Below are positions 26,507 to 35,484 of a DNA stretch of 64,000 nucleotides, piece by piece; position 1 is the stretch's first letter; every line of letters begins with the position of its first letter. Below the pieces are notes generated by a model. That model did not search any database. It was not told the origin of the DNA and worked only from the letters and a program-made list of their open reading frames with translations. The position numbers were made by a program, and so were the translations under genes. Source of the DNA: Candidatus Bathyarchaeota archaeon (GTDB taxonomy: Archaea; Thermoproteota; Bathyarchaeia; Bathyarchaeales; Bathycorpusculaceae); assembly GCA_013388905.1 (NCBI GenBank), contig JACAEI010000031.1, positions 1-64,000 of the forward strand, given 5' to 3'.

Positions 26507-27601
26507 ATGAGTTTCATGAGAACAAACTACAAGAAATTGGTAAGCATTGTAATTCCCGCATATAACGCGGAGAATTTCATTGAATGTGCTTTAAAATCTT
26601 GCTTGACGCAGACATATAGACCAATGGAAATAATAGTAGTAAATGACGGTTCAACGGATTCCACAGCGCGTCTGGTTAAAAACTTCTCCGAAGTAACGTC
26701 GGATAATGGATTAGAAATAAAAGTATTGGAAGTTGGTGAAAATAAAGGCGCGGCGAACGCCTTAAATGTTGGTTTCTCAAACGCAAAAGGGTTTTATATC
26801 TGTTGGCTTAGCGCTGATGATGCATTTATAGATAAAAGAAAAATTGAAAAACAAGTGGATTTTATGGAAAAAACGAGTGCATCATGGAGTTATTTCCAGG
26901 ACTTTTACCAAGGAACAGATTTATCAAAGGCGGTTCTTATGAAATGTAGCTATTTACGATATCTGCGTATTCTAGACCCGGTATTCATACAAAACTCAGA
27001 TTTGCGGTTGATGATGCTGATGTTTCAAAATCCTATAAATGGAAGTTCAATAATGGTTAAGAAAGATTGTGTAAATAGATATGGTAATTTCGACCCAGTT
27101 TTGCGCAATGTGGATGGTGACGGTGATCTTTGGATGCGATATAGTGTTTTAAAGCTTAAACTTGCTTTGCTAAAAGGTGCCACGGTTTTTTATCGCGTGC
27201 ATTCTGCACAGACTTCTCAGAAAAAGACAGTTATGATGCATGGTTGCGAGTTAACCCGAATGAGGATATTATTGACATTGGAGAGAATGAGTAGCTTAAC
27301 TAGCATGATCAAGCAGTTCACACCTTTTTTCTTAGTCATTTTATTGACTAAGCAATATCTCGCAAGATCTTTCGTTTCGGAATTTTTGTTCGATCACATC
27401 CTGAACCACAAAAATGAGTTCAATCCAGTTTTCTTACATTATGTTCAAAAATCATTAAACATTGTTAGAAAACATGCAAATTATCGTGTGCTAAATAAAG
27501 ATAAGTTTTTGAGCGACCTCAAGGTTTTAAAGGAAAGCTATACCTTTAAAAAGTTCGAAGAAATCTTAACATCACAAAACAATTGCGTGATAATTAAATG
27601 A
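26507..27601 (+). CDS. GT2-family glycosyltransferase
   Basis: 364 aa. GT-A fold signature at the N-terminus: VSIVIPAYNAENFIECALKSC and VVNDGSTDSTARLV, then the DxD-like SADDAFIDKR. The C-terminal 130 residues are basic and helical and could be a membrane-surface or acceptor-binding part. It is an inverting transferase of a surface-glycan pathway. Its last four bases overlap the start of the next gene (ATGA), showing translational coupling to the nucleotide-sugar dehydrogenase. Confidence 0.88.
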   Translation: MSFMRTNYKKLVSIVIPAYNAENFIECALKSCLTQTYRPMEIIVVNDGSTDSTARLVKNFSEVTSDNGLEIKVLEVGENKGAANALNVGFSNAKGFYICWLSADDAFIDKRKIEKQVDFMEKTSASWSYFQDFYQGTDLSKAVLMKCSYLRYLRILDPVFIQNSDLRLMMLMFQNPINGSSIMVKKDCVNRYGNFDPVLRNVDGDGDLWMRYSVLKLKLALLKGATVFYRVHSAQTSQKKTVMMHGCELTRMRILLTLERMSSLTSMIKQFTPFFLVILLTKQYLARSFVSEFLFDHILNHKNEFNPVFLHYVQKSLNIVRKHANYRVLNKDKFLSDLKVLKESYTFKKFEEILTSQNNCVIIK

Positions 27602-28845
27602 ACAAGAAAGTTGTAGTTCTAGGAGTAGGTTATGTAGGTCTACCACTTGCGATCACACTAGCCAAAGTAGGTTACAAAGTAATTGGAGTGGACGTCAACA
27701 AAAAGATTGTTAAAGCTATAAACGATGGTTCACTCCCAATAAAAGAAAAAAATATTGAAAACTTTTTCATAGATAAGAAAGTTAAAGAAAACTTTACTGT
27801 TAATGAAAAACCAGATTATGCAGATGTTTTTATTGTGTGCGTACAGACTCCTATCGATCAAGTTAGTAAAATGCCAGATTTGTCCCATACTATTTCTGCA
27901 ATAGAGTCTATTGCTCCTTTTTTGAAGAAAGGAAATTTAGTGATACTCGAGTCTACATTGCCCCCATTTACATGCCGGCGAATTATTAAGCCTTTAATAG
28001 AAAGCAGAACGAAACTAAAAGTTGGGAAAGACGTATTCTTAGCACATTGTCCTGAAAGAGTTATGCCTGGAGAAACATTTTATGAATTAATTCATAACAA
28101 TCGAGTGATTGGAGGCATTAATTCAAAATCAGCACACCTTGCTAGAGAAATATATGCTTCATTTGTAAAGGGTGATATTGATTTAACTGACGATGTCACA
28201 GCTGAAATGGTTAAATTAATGGAAAACACGTATCGCGATGTTAACATAGCCTTAGCAAATGAATTTTCACTTGTCGCAGACACGCACCATATAGATATTA
28301 AGAAAGCAATTGAATTTGCAAACAAGCATCCAAGAGTAAAAATACTAAACCCAGGAATTGGCGTTGGGGGTCATTGTTTACCTAAAGACCCCTGGTTTCT
28401 GATACATTCCGACCCCAAAAATGCAAGCCTAATCTTAACAGCGAGAAAAGTAAATGAACTTATGCCTGAAAAAGTAGCTGCCAAAATAAGGAGGATTTTA
28501 AAAAATATAAAAAATCCGAAGATAGTTGCACTTGGCTTAACGTATAAGCCCGACTCTGATGATTTAAGGGAAAGCCCCTCTCTTGAGGTAATAACACTGT
28601 TAAAAGAAGATGGTTACAATGTTGTTTCTTATGATAATTTTGTTAAAGGTCATAAATATCGTTCAATAGCAAACATAGCAAAGGGCGCTGATTGCCTAGC
28701 TGTCTTAGTTGAACATACCGCAATAAGAGAAGAATTAGAAAAATATGAAGCTAAAATAAAATCTCTAATGAGAACTCCTATTATACTTCGCATTGGAACA
28801 AGTTATAAACCAGACTTTTTTGATATTAAAAAAGATGAGAAATAG
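27598..28845 (+). CDS. WecC-like UDP-ManNAc/UDP-hexosamine 6-dehydrogenase
   Basis: 415 aa, NAD-dependent four-electron oxidation of a UDP-N-acetylhexosamine to the uronic acid. The Rossmann motif is VLGVGYVGLPLA; the catalytic Cys is C260 in GVGGHCLPKDP, the form found in UDP-ManNAc and UDP-GlcNAc dehydrogenases rather than UDP-glucose dehydrogenase. The C-terminal ALGLTYKPDSDDLRESPS closes the substrate domain. It could be the WbpA-like first step of the diacetamido-uronate pathway suggested by the downstream genes. Confidence 0.88.
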   Translation: MNKKVVVLGVGYVGLPLAITLAKVGYKVIGVDVNKKIVKAINDGSLPIKEKNIENFFIDKKVKENFTVNEKPDYADVFIVCVQTPIDQVSKMPDLSHTISAIESIAPFLKKGNLVILESTLPPFTCRRIIKPLIESRTKLKVGKDVFLAHCPERVMPGETFYELIHNNRVIGGINSKSAHLAREIYASFVKGDIDLTDDVTAEMVKLMENTYRDVNIALANEFSLVADTHHIDIKKAIEFANKHPRVKILNPGIGVGGHCLPKDPWFLIHSDPKNASLILTARKVNELMPEKVAAKIRRILKNIKNPKIVALGLTYKPDSDDLRESPSLEVITLLKEDGYNVVSYDNFVKGHKYRSIANIAKGADCLAVLVEHTAIREELEKYEAKIKSLMRTPIILRIGTSYKPDFFDIKKDEK

Positions 28846-28855
28846 GTGACTTAAC

Positions 28856-29785
28856 TTGGCATCAATTTTGGTTATTGGTTCCGGAGGAACAATAGGCCGC
28901 CATCTTGTTCGTGAGCTTCTGAATCGGGGACATATAGTAACAACGTCGGACAGTAAGCACGCAAGTAATCCAAATCATATTAGATGCGATATTTCTATTT
29001 ACAGACAAGTTGAAAAACTTTTAGATGCTGGAAACTTTGAATATGTTTATAATCTTGCAGCAGAGTTTGGCAGAAAAAACGGGGAGGACTACTATGAACA
29101 GCTTTGGGAGACAAATGTCATAGGTTTAAAAAACATATTGAAAATGCAGGAAAAGAAGAGATTCAGGTTAGTCCACTTTTCCAGTTCGGAAATATATGGA
29201 GAAATAAAAACCAAAGATGGATACCTCAAAGAAGAATTAAGCGAAAAAGTACCTTTGAAGCAAAACAACGATTACGCCATATCCAAATGGGTAAATGAGC
29301 TACAAATAAGAAATTCTATAGCTACGCAGAAAACTGAAACATTAATTGTAAGACTTTTTAACGCATATGGACCTGGTGAATATTTTACACCTTATAGAAG
29401 CGTAGTATCACAATTTATTTACAAAGCCTTGCATAACTTACCGTACGAAGTTTATTTAGATTATTACCGAGTTTTCATGTACATCGATGATTTAATCCCA
29501 ACTCTTTGCAACATAGTGGATAAATTCAAGCCTGGAGAGGTATACAACATCGGCGGAGAAGAGTATGTTGAAGTGAAAAAGGTTTCTGATATGATTCTTA
29601 ATTACCTGGGGAAGAATGATTCACTTGTACGATATTTGAGTATAGATGTTCATAATGTGGTTAGTAAGCGACCTGACATTTCTAAGGCGAAGAGAGATTT
29701 GGGACATAAACCAATCACACCATTGTCTGTTGGTATTCCTAAGACTATTGAGTGGTACAAAAAAATTTATATGAATAACAAGTAG
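28856..29785 (+). CDS. NAD-dependent nucleotide-sugar epimerase/dehydratase (extended SDR)
   Basis: 309 aa. Cofactor loop VIGSGGTIGRHLV, the active-site YAISKWVNE (YxxxK), and the substrate-loop segments LFNAYGPGEYFTPY and YIDDLIP. This is the GalE/RmlB-like extended short-chain dehydrogenase family; sequence alone does not tell a 4-epimerase from a 4,6-dehydratase. TTG start with AGGTGA 5 nt upstream, 10 nt after the dehydrogenase gene. Confidence 0.85.
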   Translation: MASILVIGSGGTIGRHLVRELLNRGHIVTTSDSKHASNPNHIRCDISIYRQVEKLLDAGNFEYVYNLAAEFGRKNGEDYYEQLWETNVIGLKNILKMQEKKRFRLVHFSSSEIYGEIKTKDGYLKEELSEKVPLKQNNDYAISKWVNELQIRNSIATQKTETLIVRLFNAYGPGEYFTPYRSVVSQFIYKALHNLPYEVYLDYYRVFMYIDDLIPTLCNIVDKFKPGEVYNIGGEEYVEVKKVSDMILNYLGKNDSLVRYLSIDVHNVVSKRPDISKAKRDLGHKPITPLSVGIPKTIEWYKKIYMNNK

Positions 29786-29847
29786 CCTATTCGTTCATTA
29801 ACCTTTATCTTTTACTTTCTAAAAGTTCTTGTAGAGGAATATAATGT

Positions 29848-31197
29848 ATGTATAGGGTTTCCTTCGTTGGTTTGGGGCCTGTTGGGCTTTGTACTGCTGT
29901 ATGCTTTGCAACAAAAGATATTGCTGTTATTGGTTCTGAAATGGATACGGCTAAGGTTAAACAGATAAAAAGTATAAACCCGCCGTTCTACGAACCCAAC
30001 TTAAAAGAACTGCTTCATAAGGCGATAAGAAGTGGAAACTTGAAGATTGTGACAAACAATGAAGAAGCAGTTCTAAAATCCGACATAACATTCATTACTG
30101 TTGGGACACCGTCAAATCGCGATGGAAGTATAAGCCTTCAATACGTGATAGAAGCTTCAGAAGAAATTGGAAAAGCCCTAAAAAAGAAAACAGCTGTGCA
30201 CCTTGTAGCAATAAAAAGCACTGTGACTGCTGGTACCACTCTAAATATCGTGAAGCCTATATTGGAAAAAAATAGTGAGAAAAAATGCGGTAAAGACTTT
30301 TTCTTATGTGTTAATCCCGAATTTCTGAGCGAAGGCAACGCAATCAAAGGTACATTTAACCCAGATTACATAGTGATAGGAGGATACAACGAAAAATCTG
30401 CAGAAACGCTAGAAAACCTATACAAAGATTTTCACAAAGAAAACCTGCCCCCAATACTGAAAACAAACATTCCAACTGCGGAGCTTATAAAATACGCTAA
30501 CAACACATTCTTAGCGACAAAAATAAGCCTAATAAACACAATTGCAAACATATGTGAAAAAACACCAGGCGCCGACGTTACAAAAGTGGCTGAAGCCATC
30601 GGAAAAGACCATAGAATAAACCCTTACTTCTTAAATGCTGGATTGGGTTGGGGAGGAAGCTGTTTTCCTAAGGACTTGAAAGCCTTTATTGCCTATTCGA
30701 AAAAACTTGGTTATAACCCAACCTTAATACAAGCAGCATACAAAGCCAACCAAGACCAAGTGAAATTCACCATAGAGAAAGTGAAAGATAATCTAAAGAC
30801 GCTGAAAGGAAAGAAAATTGCCATTTTAGGTTTAGCCTTTAAGCCAAACACAGACGATATAAGAGAAGCTAGATCACTGAAGATAATCAGCCAACTGCTG
30901 AAACAAGGAGCAATAGTAACAGCATATGATCCAATGGCAACAGCTAATGTTAAAAAAATCTTGAAAAAAAGGATAAATTATGCCTCTTCTGCGATTGAAT
31001 GTTTAAGAAATGCGGACTGCGCAATCTTGGTGACCGAGTGGGAAGAATTCAAAAAACTGAAGCCAAAAGACTTTGCTGAGAACATGAGAAAACCAATTTT
31101 GATAGATAGTAGAAGAATTTATGACTATGAAAAGTTTTCCAAAAGACTGCGTTATATTGCAGTAGGTTTAGGCGAACCTTTAAAACCGCAACCTTAA
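29848..31197 (+). CDS. UDP-glucose 6-dehydrogenase family protein
   Basis: 449 aa. The Rossmann motif is FVGLGPVGLCTA, the catalytic Cys is C272 in LGWGGSCFPKDL, and IAILGLAFKPNTDDIREA marks the C-terminal domain. The WGGSCFPKD form is typical of UDP-glucose dehydrogenase, so it likely makes UDP-glucuronate. It is followed after 36 nt by GalU, the enzyme that makes its substrate. It is distinct from the WecC-like gene 1 kb upstream (different Cys-loop). Confidence 0.9.
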   Translation: MYRVSFVGLGPVGLCTAVCFATKDIAVIGSEMDTAKVKQIKSINPPFYEPNLKELLHKAIRSGNLKIVTNNEEAVLKSDITFITVGTPSNRDGSISLQYVIEASEEIGKALKKKTAVHLVAIKSTVTAGTTLNIVKPILEKNSEKKCGKDFFLCVNPEFLSEGNAIKGTFNPDYIVIGGYNEKSAETLENLYKDFHKENLPPILKTNIPTAELIKYANNTFLATKISLINTIANICEKTPGADVTKVAEAIGKDHRINPYFLNAGLGWGGSCFPKDLKAFIAYSKKLGYNPTLIQAAYKANQDQVKFTIEKVKDNLKTLKGKKIAILGLAFKPNTDDIREARSLKIISQLLKQGAIVTAYDPMATANVKKILKKRINYASSAIECLRNADCAILVTEWEEFKKLKPKDFAENMRKPILIDSRRIYDYEKFSKRLRYIAVGLGEPLKPQP

Positions 31198-31233
31198 TTT
31201 CGCCTAAAAACAGAAACTACATGAGGCTTAACT

Positions 31234-32085
31234 TTGCTTAAGAAAGCAGTAATTCCAGCCGCTGGACTTGGCACAAGACTTTTGCCGATAACAAAAGAAA
31301 TGCCAAAAGAAATGCTTCCAATAGTTGCTTTGATGAAAAACGGGCAACCATGCCTAAAGCCAATGTTGCAAGCAATCTTTGAGCAACTGTATGATTCAGG
31401 CTTAAGAGAATTTGCGTTCATAGTTGGAAGAGGCAAAAGGGCAATAGAAGACCACTTTTCACCAGACGAAGACTTCATACAGAATCTAAAAGATAAAAAT
31501 AAAGAAGACCTTGCGTGTGAACTGCAAGAATTTTACAGCAAAATAAACAACTCAACTATAGTCTTCATAAATCAGCCCAAACCAAAAGGCTTTGGTGACG
31601 CGGTTAACCGCGCTGCAATATTCACTGGAAACGAAAACTTTCTTATGCAAGCAGGCGACGACTTAATACTTTCCAAAAGCAATAACCACCTTAAAAGAGC
31701 AACTGAAACCTTCGAAAAATATGATGCCGATACTTTATTTTTGGTCGAAGAGGTTCAAGATCCTACAATGTATGGCGTTATAACTGGAAAAGAAATAAAG
31801 CCCGACGTTTTCCAAGTCACAAACATTGTTGAAAAACCCAAAAAGCCCCCGTCAAACCTCGCTATAATCGCCTTTTACATTTTTAAACCTATAATCTACA
31901 AAGCCATCGGCGAAGTTGAGCCTGACAAAAACGGAGAAATACAGCTTGCAGATGCTCTCAAGATTTTAGTAGAGTGTAATTGCAAAGTTTATGGTTTAAA
32001 GTTGCATCCATCGGAGAAAAGAGTAGACATAGGCACAGCTGAATCCTACTTAGCTATGCTGAAATCTGTGGCACTACGCAAATAA
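31234..32085 (+). CDS. galU: UTP-glucose-1-phosphate uridylyltransferase
   Basis: 283 aa nucleotidyltransferase making UDP-glucose from UTP and glucose 1-phosphate. The N-terminal signature is AVIPAAGLGTRLLPITKEMPKEMLP with the activator loop; later come QPKPKGFGDAV, MQAGDDLI (the metal Asp) and VEKPKKPPSN. The length is that of GalU without extra domains. TTG start with GAGG about 8 nt upstream. It abuts the convergent DegT aminotransferase gene (stop codons adjoin). Confidence 0.92.
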   Translation: MLKKAVIPAAGLGTRLLPITKEMPKEMLPIVALMKNGQPCLKPMLQAIFEQLYDSGLREFAFIVGRGKRAIEDHFSPDEDFIQNLKDKNKEDLACELQEFYSKINNSTIVFINQPKPKGFGDAVNRAAIFTGNENFLMQAGDDLILSKSNNHLKRATETFEKYDADTLFLVEEVQDPTMYGVITGKEIKPDVFQVTNIVEKPKKPPSNLAIIAFYIFKPIIYKAIGEVEPDKNGEIQLADALKILVECNCKVYGLKLHPSEKRVDIGTAESYLAMLKSVALRK

Positions 32086-33189
32086 TCAGCTGTGGCTTTT
32101 TACAAATTCTGCTATTTTACTAGATACGTATTCAACTTCTTCGCTGGTCAATTTTGGATGCATAGGTATTGAAAGCACTTCCTTGGCTATTTTTTCAGTA
32201 TTCTTCAATTTTGGTTGGATGCCCAAAATGCCAGTTATGGCAGGCTGCTTATGGATTGGAATAGGATAATGCACAAGCGTAGATATTCCGTGGAGTTTCA
32301 TAAATTCCATAAGTTTGTCACGTTTTTCATTTCTTATCACATATACATGATAAACATGCTTAGCCCATGGCTCTTCAACGGGTGTAATCACCACATTCTC
32401 TAAGGCTTCAGTATACATCTTGGCAATTTTTCGTCTCATTTCATTCCACTTTGGGAGCTTTTCCAACTGTTTTATTCCAATGGCGGCCTGAATCTCATTA
32501 AACCTTAGGTTATATCCCATTAAATCAAAGACATACTTGTCTGCTCTTCCATGATCTCTAAGCTTCCTAACTTTTTCTGCAATTGCCTCATCATTGGTTA
32601 ATACAGCGCCACCGTCGCCGCATACTGTCATGTTTTTTGATGGATAAAAGCTGAAGCATGCTACATGTCCTATTCCGCCGACACGTTTACCTTTGTATTC
32701 TGCACCATGGGCTTGGCAAGCGTCTTCAATTACAAAGAGGTCGTTTTCCTCAGCTGTTTCTAAGATTGGATCCATGTTAGCAGGATGTCCATACAAGTGT
32801 ACAGGCATAATAGCCTTGGTTCGCTTACTGACCGCCTTTCTTATTTTTTCAGGATTTATAGTGTATGTCTTTGAGTCAATATCTACGAAAATGGGTTCAG
32901 CGCCTACAGCGATGATTGATGTAGCTGTGGAAATGAATGAAAAAGATGGAATTATCACCTCATCCCCACGTTTGATATCTAAGGCTAATAATGAGAGAAA
33001 AATGGCGGCTGTTCCAGAACTAACACACACAGTGTTTTTTACGCCGCAGAAGTCAGCAAATTTTTTTTCAAATTCGCGCACTTTTTCATGTAGAATGTAC
33101 CATCCACTATCTAAAACTTCCAAGACTGCCCTTTTTATGTCATCATCCATGTAAACCTTAACTAATGGTATGTTCATTTTTTTCGCCAT
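32086..33189 (-). CDS. DegT/DnrJ/EryC1 sugar aminotransferase (WbpE-like)
   Basis: 367 aa PLP-dependent transferase. SSGTAAIFLSLLALDI opens the family pattern; VIEDACQAHGAEYKGKRVGG precedes the PLP Lys in FSFYPSKNMTVCGDGG (Lys about 185). It moves an amino group to a 3- or 4-keto nucleotide sugar. Because it is the last of a minus-strand trio with a Gfo/Idh oxidoreductase and a hexapeptide acyltransferase (16-nt overlap), the best guess is 3-amination as in WbpE. Confidence 0.88.
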   Translation of the reverse strand: MAKKMNIPLVKVYMDDDIKRAVLEVLDSGWYILHEKVREFEKKFADFCGVKNTVCVSSGTAAIFLSLLALDIKRGDEVIIPSFSFISTATSIIAVGAEPIFVDIDSKTYTINPEKIRKAVSKRTKAIMPVHLYGHPANMDPILETAEENDLFVIEDACQAHGAEYKGKRVGGIGHVACFSFYPSKNMTVCGDGGAVLTNDEAIAEKVRKLRDHGRADKYVFDLMGYNLRFNEIQAAIGIKQLEKLPKWNEMRRKIAKMYTEALENVVITPVEEPWAKHVYHVYVIRNEKRDKLMEFMKLHGISTLVHYPIPIHKQPAITGILGIQPKLKNTEKIAKEVLSIPMHPKLTSEEVEYVSSKIAEFVKSHS

Positions 33190-33857
33190 GAGTAAACCTC
33201 TCCTTGCTTGTAAAATCCTAAGGGGCAGTCAATTTCCTCAATCTTCTTAATAACTTTAGCGGGATTGCCAGCAACAAGGCAATTAGGTGGGGTGTCCTTA
33301 GTAACTACAGCCCCAGCGCCGACAAGAGAGCTCTCGCCTATAATTATTCCAGGCAAGATCACGGCTCCAGCGCCTACCACCGCATTTTCTTCCACAATAG
33401 GTCCATGACAGCACTTCTTGCCTTTAACTGGTGCATATCTTTTAAACGCTGGGCATGGTGGATGTAAGACATTTGTCATAATCACACTTGGACCAATCCA
33501 CGCATTTTTCTTAATTATTGTGTATTCGGGTATGAAACAGCTTGAATGAATTTTCACGTTATCCATTATCTCGCAATCACGTTCTATGATCGAACCCGCG
33601 CCTATGCTGACGTTGTTGCCTATGCGGTTTTTTTCTCTTATCCTAGCGTTATCACCTGTTTGAAAATGGTTTCCAATAGTGTTTCCAGTATAAATTATGG
33701 TTCCAGATCGTATGACGGGGAAATCGCCTACAACTAGTTTCATTTTGTTGTTTTTTGCTTTTGTAGGTGGTTTCCCTAGAATAACAAAATCTTCGATAAT
33801 TGGGTCTTTTCCGATTTCAACTGGCTCATAAACAACTACATTTTTATTTAGTTTCAC
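33174..33857 (-). CDS. Left-handed beta-helix acyltransferase
   Basis: 227 aa. Repeated hexapeptides ([IV]-G-x) run through most of the chain (IGNHFQTGDNARIREKNRIG, VGAGAVILPGIIIGESSLVG), ending in the usual NCLVAGNPAKVI. It is a trimeric acetyl- or acyl-CoA N-transferase for amino sugars. It overlaps the upstream Gfo/Idh gene by 14 nt and the downstream aminotransferase by 16 nt, so the three form a tight operon. Confidence 0.87.
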   Translation of the reverse strand: MKLNKNVVVYEPVEIGKDPIIEDFVILGKPPTKAKNNKMKLVVGDFPVIRSGTIIYTGNTIGNHFQTGDNARIREKNRIGNNVSIGAGSIIERDCEIMDNVKIHSSCFIPEYTIIKKNAWIGPSVIMTNVLHPPCPAFKRYAPVKGKKCCHGPIVEENAVVGAGAVILPGIIIGESSLVGAGAVVTKDTPPNCLVAGNPAKVIKKIEEIDCPLGFYKQGEVYSWRKK

Positions 33858-34842
33858 TTATTTTCACGCTTCTTTTCAAACGGGCAGATTCTAATGCTTT
33901 CTCTGCAATCATAATTGTTTTCGCAGCTGCATGCCCGTCGGCTATAAGTTGTCTTCCAGTTTTAACACATTCTAGAAAGTCTTTAAGCTCTAGTTTAAGT
34001 GGTTCTTCAAATTTTACGTCTATGCTTTTTGTTCCTCTATCTACAGCTTTGAACATGTTGTCCTTTTTTTCCATATAGATGTCGTGAAGAACTAGTGTTT
34101 GTTTTCCTATGTCAGAGGTTATGCTTTTTTTGCTTCCGACGATTGTCAAGTCTCTACAATTGCCGGGTGGTAGCCAACTACTTTCGATGATTCCTACTGT
34201 ACCATTCTCGTATTTCAAAAAAAGGAGTGCAAAATCTTCAAAGTTTTTCCTTCCTAAGAAATGTGCTACACTGCATGTGACTTCTTCTGGAATTTTTTCC
34301 ATCAGATAATTGTAAATGTCAATATGATGTACGGCAAAATTCAGTAATGCGCCAACATCCGTTCGAGGTTCTTTGAAACCCATATAATGTCCAAACATGT
34401 AGTAAACTTTTCCTAATTCGCCACTGTCGATTAATTCCTTTATTTTCCTAACAGCTGCGTTATATCTATAGATTAGTCCAACAGCCAAAATTAGATTTTT
34501 TTCGGCTGCAAGCTGTACAAGCTTGATGGCTTCTGCGTAATTTGTGGCTAGGGGTTTTTCTACAAAAACGTGTTTTTTTGCAAATAAGCATTGTTGGCAC
34601 AGTTTAAAGTGGGTGTCTCCCGGCGTTACGATATCCACAGCGTCGATATCAGTTTTTAAGAATTCGGTTAAATCTGAAGCTGTTTCTAAGTCATAGTTTT
34701 TTCTAATGTTTTCCAAAATTTCCTTTCGATTGTCGACTACACCATAAAATGTGCATAATCCTTCTTTTTCTAGCTCTCTAAGCACGCGTAGATGATTTTT
34801 GCCGAATTTTCCTGCGCCTATAAGGGCGATTTTAGGTTTCAT
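33844..34842 (-). CDS. Gfo/Idh/MocA oxidoreductase (WbpB-like)
   Basis: 332 aa. NAD(P)-binding IALIGAGKFGKNHLRVL at the N-terminus, the catalytic-loop EKPLATNYAEA with its conserved Lys, and the C-terminal substrate domain with HHIDIYNYLM. It should oxidise a UDP-sugar at C3 (or reduce a keto sugar). Head of the operon with a hexapeptide acyltransferase and DegT aminotransferase, the order that makes WbpB the nearest model. AT-rich promoter-like bases lie between it and the divergent acetyltransferase. Confidence 0.88.
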   Translation of the reverse strand: MKPKIALIGAGKFGKNHLRVLRELEKEGLCTFYGVVDNRKEILENIRKNYDLETASDLTEFLKTDIDAVDIVTPGDTHFKLCQQCLFAKKHVFVEKPLATNYAEAIKLVQLAAEKNLILAVGLIYRYNAAVRKIKELIDSGELGKVYYMFGHYMGFKEPRTDVGALLNFAVHHIDIYNYLMEKIPEEVTCSVAHFLGRKNFEDFALLFLKYENGTVGIIESSWLPPGNCRDLTIVGSKKSITSDIGKQTLVLHDIYMEKKDNMFKAVDRGTKSIDVKFEEPLKLELKDFLECVKTGRQLIADGHAAAKTIMIAEKALESARLKRSVKISETK

Positions 34843-34947
34843 AGTAATGTCATTGTTCCTTTTTTGCTTTTAATACTGATGAAGTGTTAAATATATATTA
34901 TTTAATTTTGTATTTTGAATTGTTGAAATAATGAAGGAGTGAGAAAT

Positions 34948-35454
34948 ATGGCGCAGCTACGACCTAAGCTGGGTAAAGGTGTTGTTATAGGCAAGGGTGC
35001 CCAGTTTGGAAAAGATGTGGTTGTCTGGAATTATGTTGTTATAGGCGAAGGTACCAAAATCGGCGACAGAACAAGAATAGGTAGTTTTTGCGATATTGGT
35101 AAAAACGTGATAATAGGCAAAGATTGCAATATACAAGCACATGTAACCATTTCTAATGGGTGCAAAATAGGCAACCAAGTGTTTATAGGTCCGAATAGTA
35201 CACTTCTAAACGACAAGTTTCCACAATGCAATTACATAGCACCGCCCATAATCAAGGATGGCGCAGTTATTGGAGGAGGCGCGGTGATACTTCCAAAAAT
35301 CACGATTGGCAAAAATTCAGTGGTAGCCGCAGGTAGTGTAGTTACAAAAAATGTTGCGTCTGGAATTGTTGTTATGGGAGTACCAGCGAGAAAGATGATG
35401 ACAAAGAAAGAATATGAGGCAAAGAAAAAGGTTTTCGTTAAAGGCAGAATATGA
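34948..35454 (+). CDS. WbpD-like hexapeptide N-acetyltransferase
   Basis: 168 aa left-handed beta-helix. The hexapeptide run covers residues 10-100 (VVIGKGAQFGKDVVVW, IGDRTRIGSFCDIGK), followed by NDKFPQCNYIAPPIIKDGA and the CoA-end segment VVAAGSVVTKNV, as in WbpD/PglB-type transferases. The GTG at 34939 is too near the ribosome-binding site AAGGAGT (34934-34940); the ATG at 34948 has 7-8 nt spacing and is preferred. It is divergent from the WbpB-like operon. Confidence 0.87.
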   Translation: MAQLRPKLGKGVVIGKGAQFGKDVVVWNYVVIGEGTKIGDRTRIGSFCDIGKNVIIGKDCNIQAHVTISNGCKIGNQVFIGPNSTLLNDKFPQCNYIAPPIIKDGAVIGGGAVILPKITIGKNSVVAAGSVVTKNVASGIVVMGVPARKMMTKKEYEAKKKVFVKGRI

Positions 35455-35484
35455 GCAAATAATGTCTTTAACTTTGGTGGTAAT

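Noticed and set aside
31234-32085. GalU as RmlA-type thymidylyltransferase
   Set aside because: The spacing between the N-terminal GxGTR motif and EMLP plus the VEKPKKPPSN motif fits GalU.
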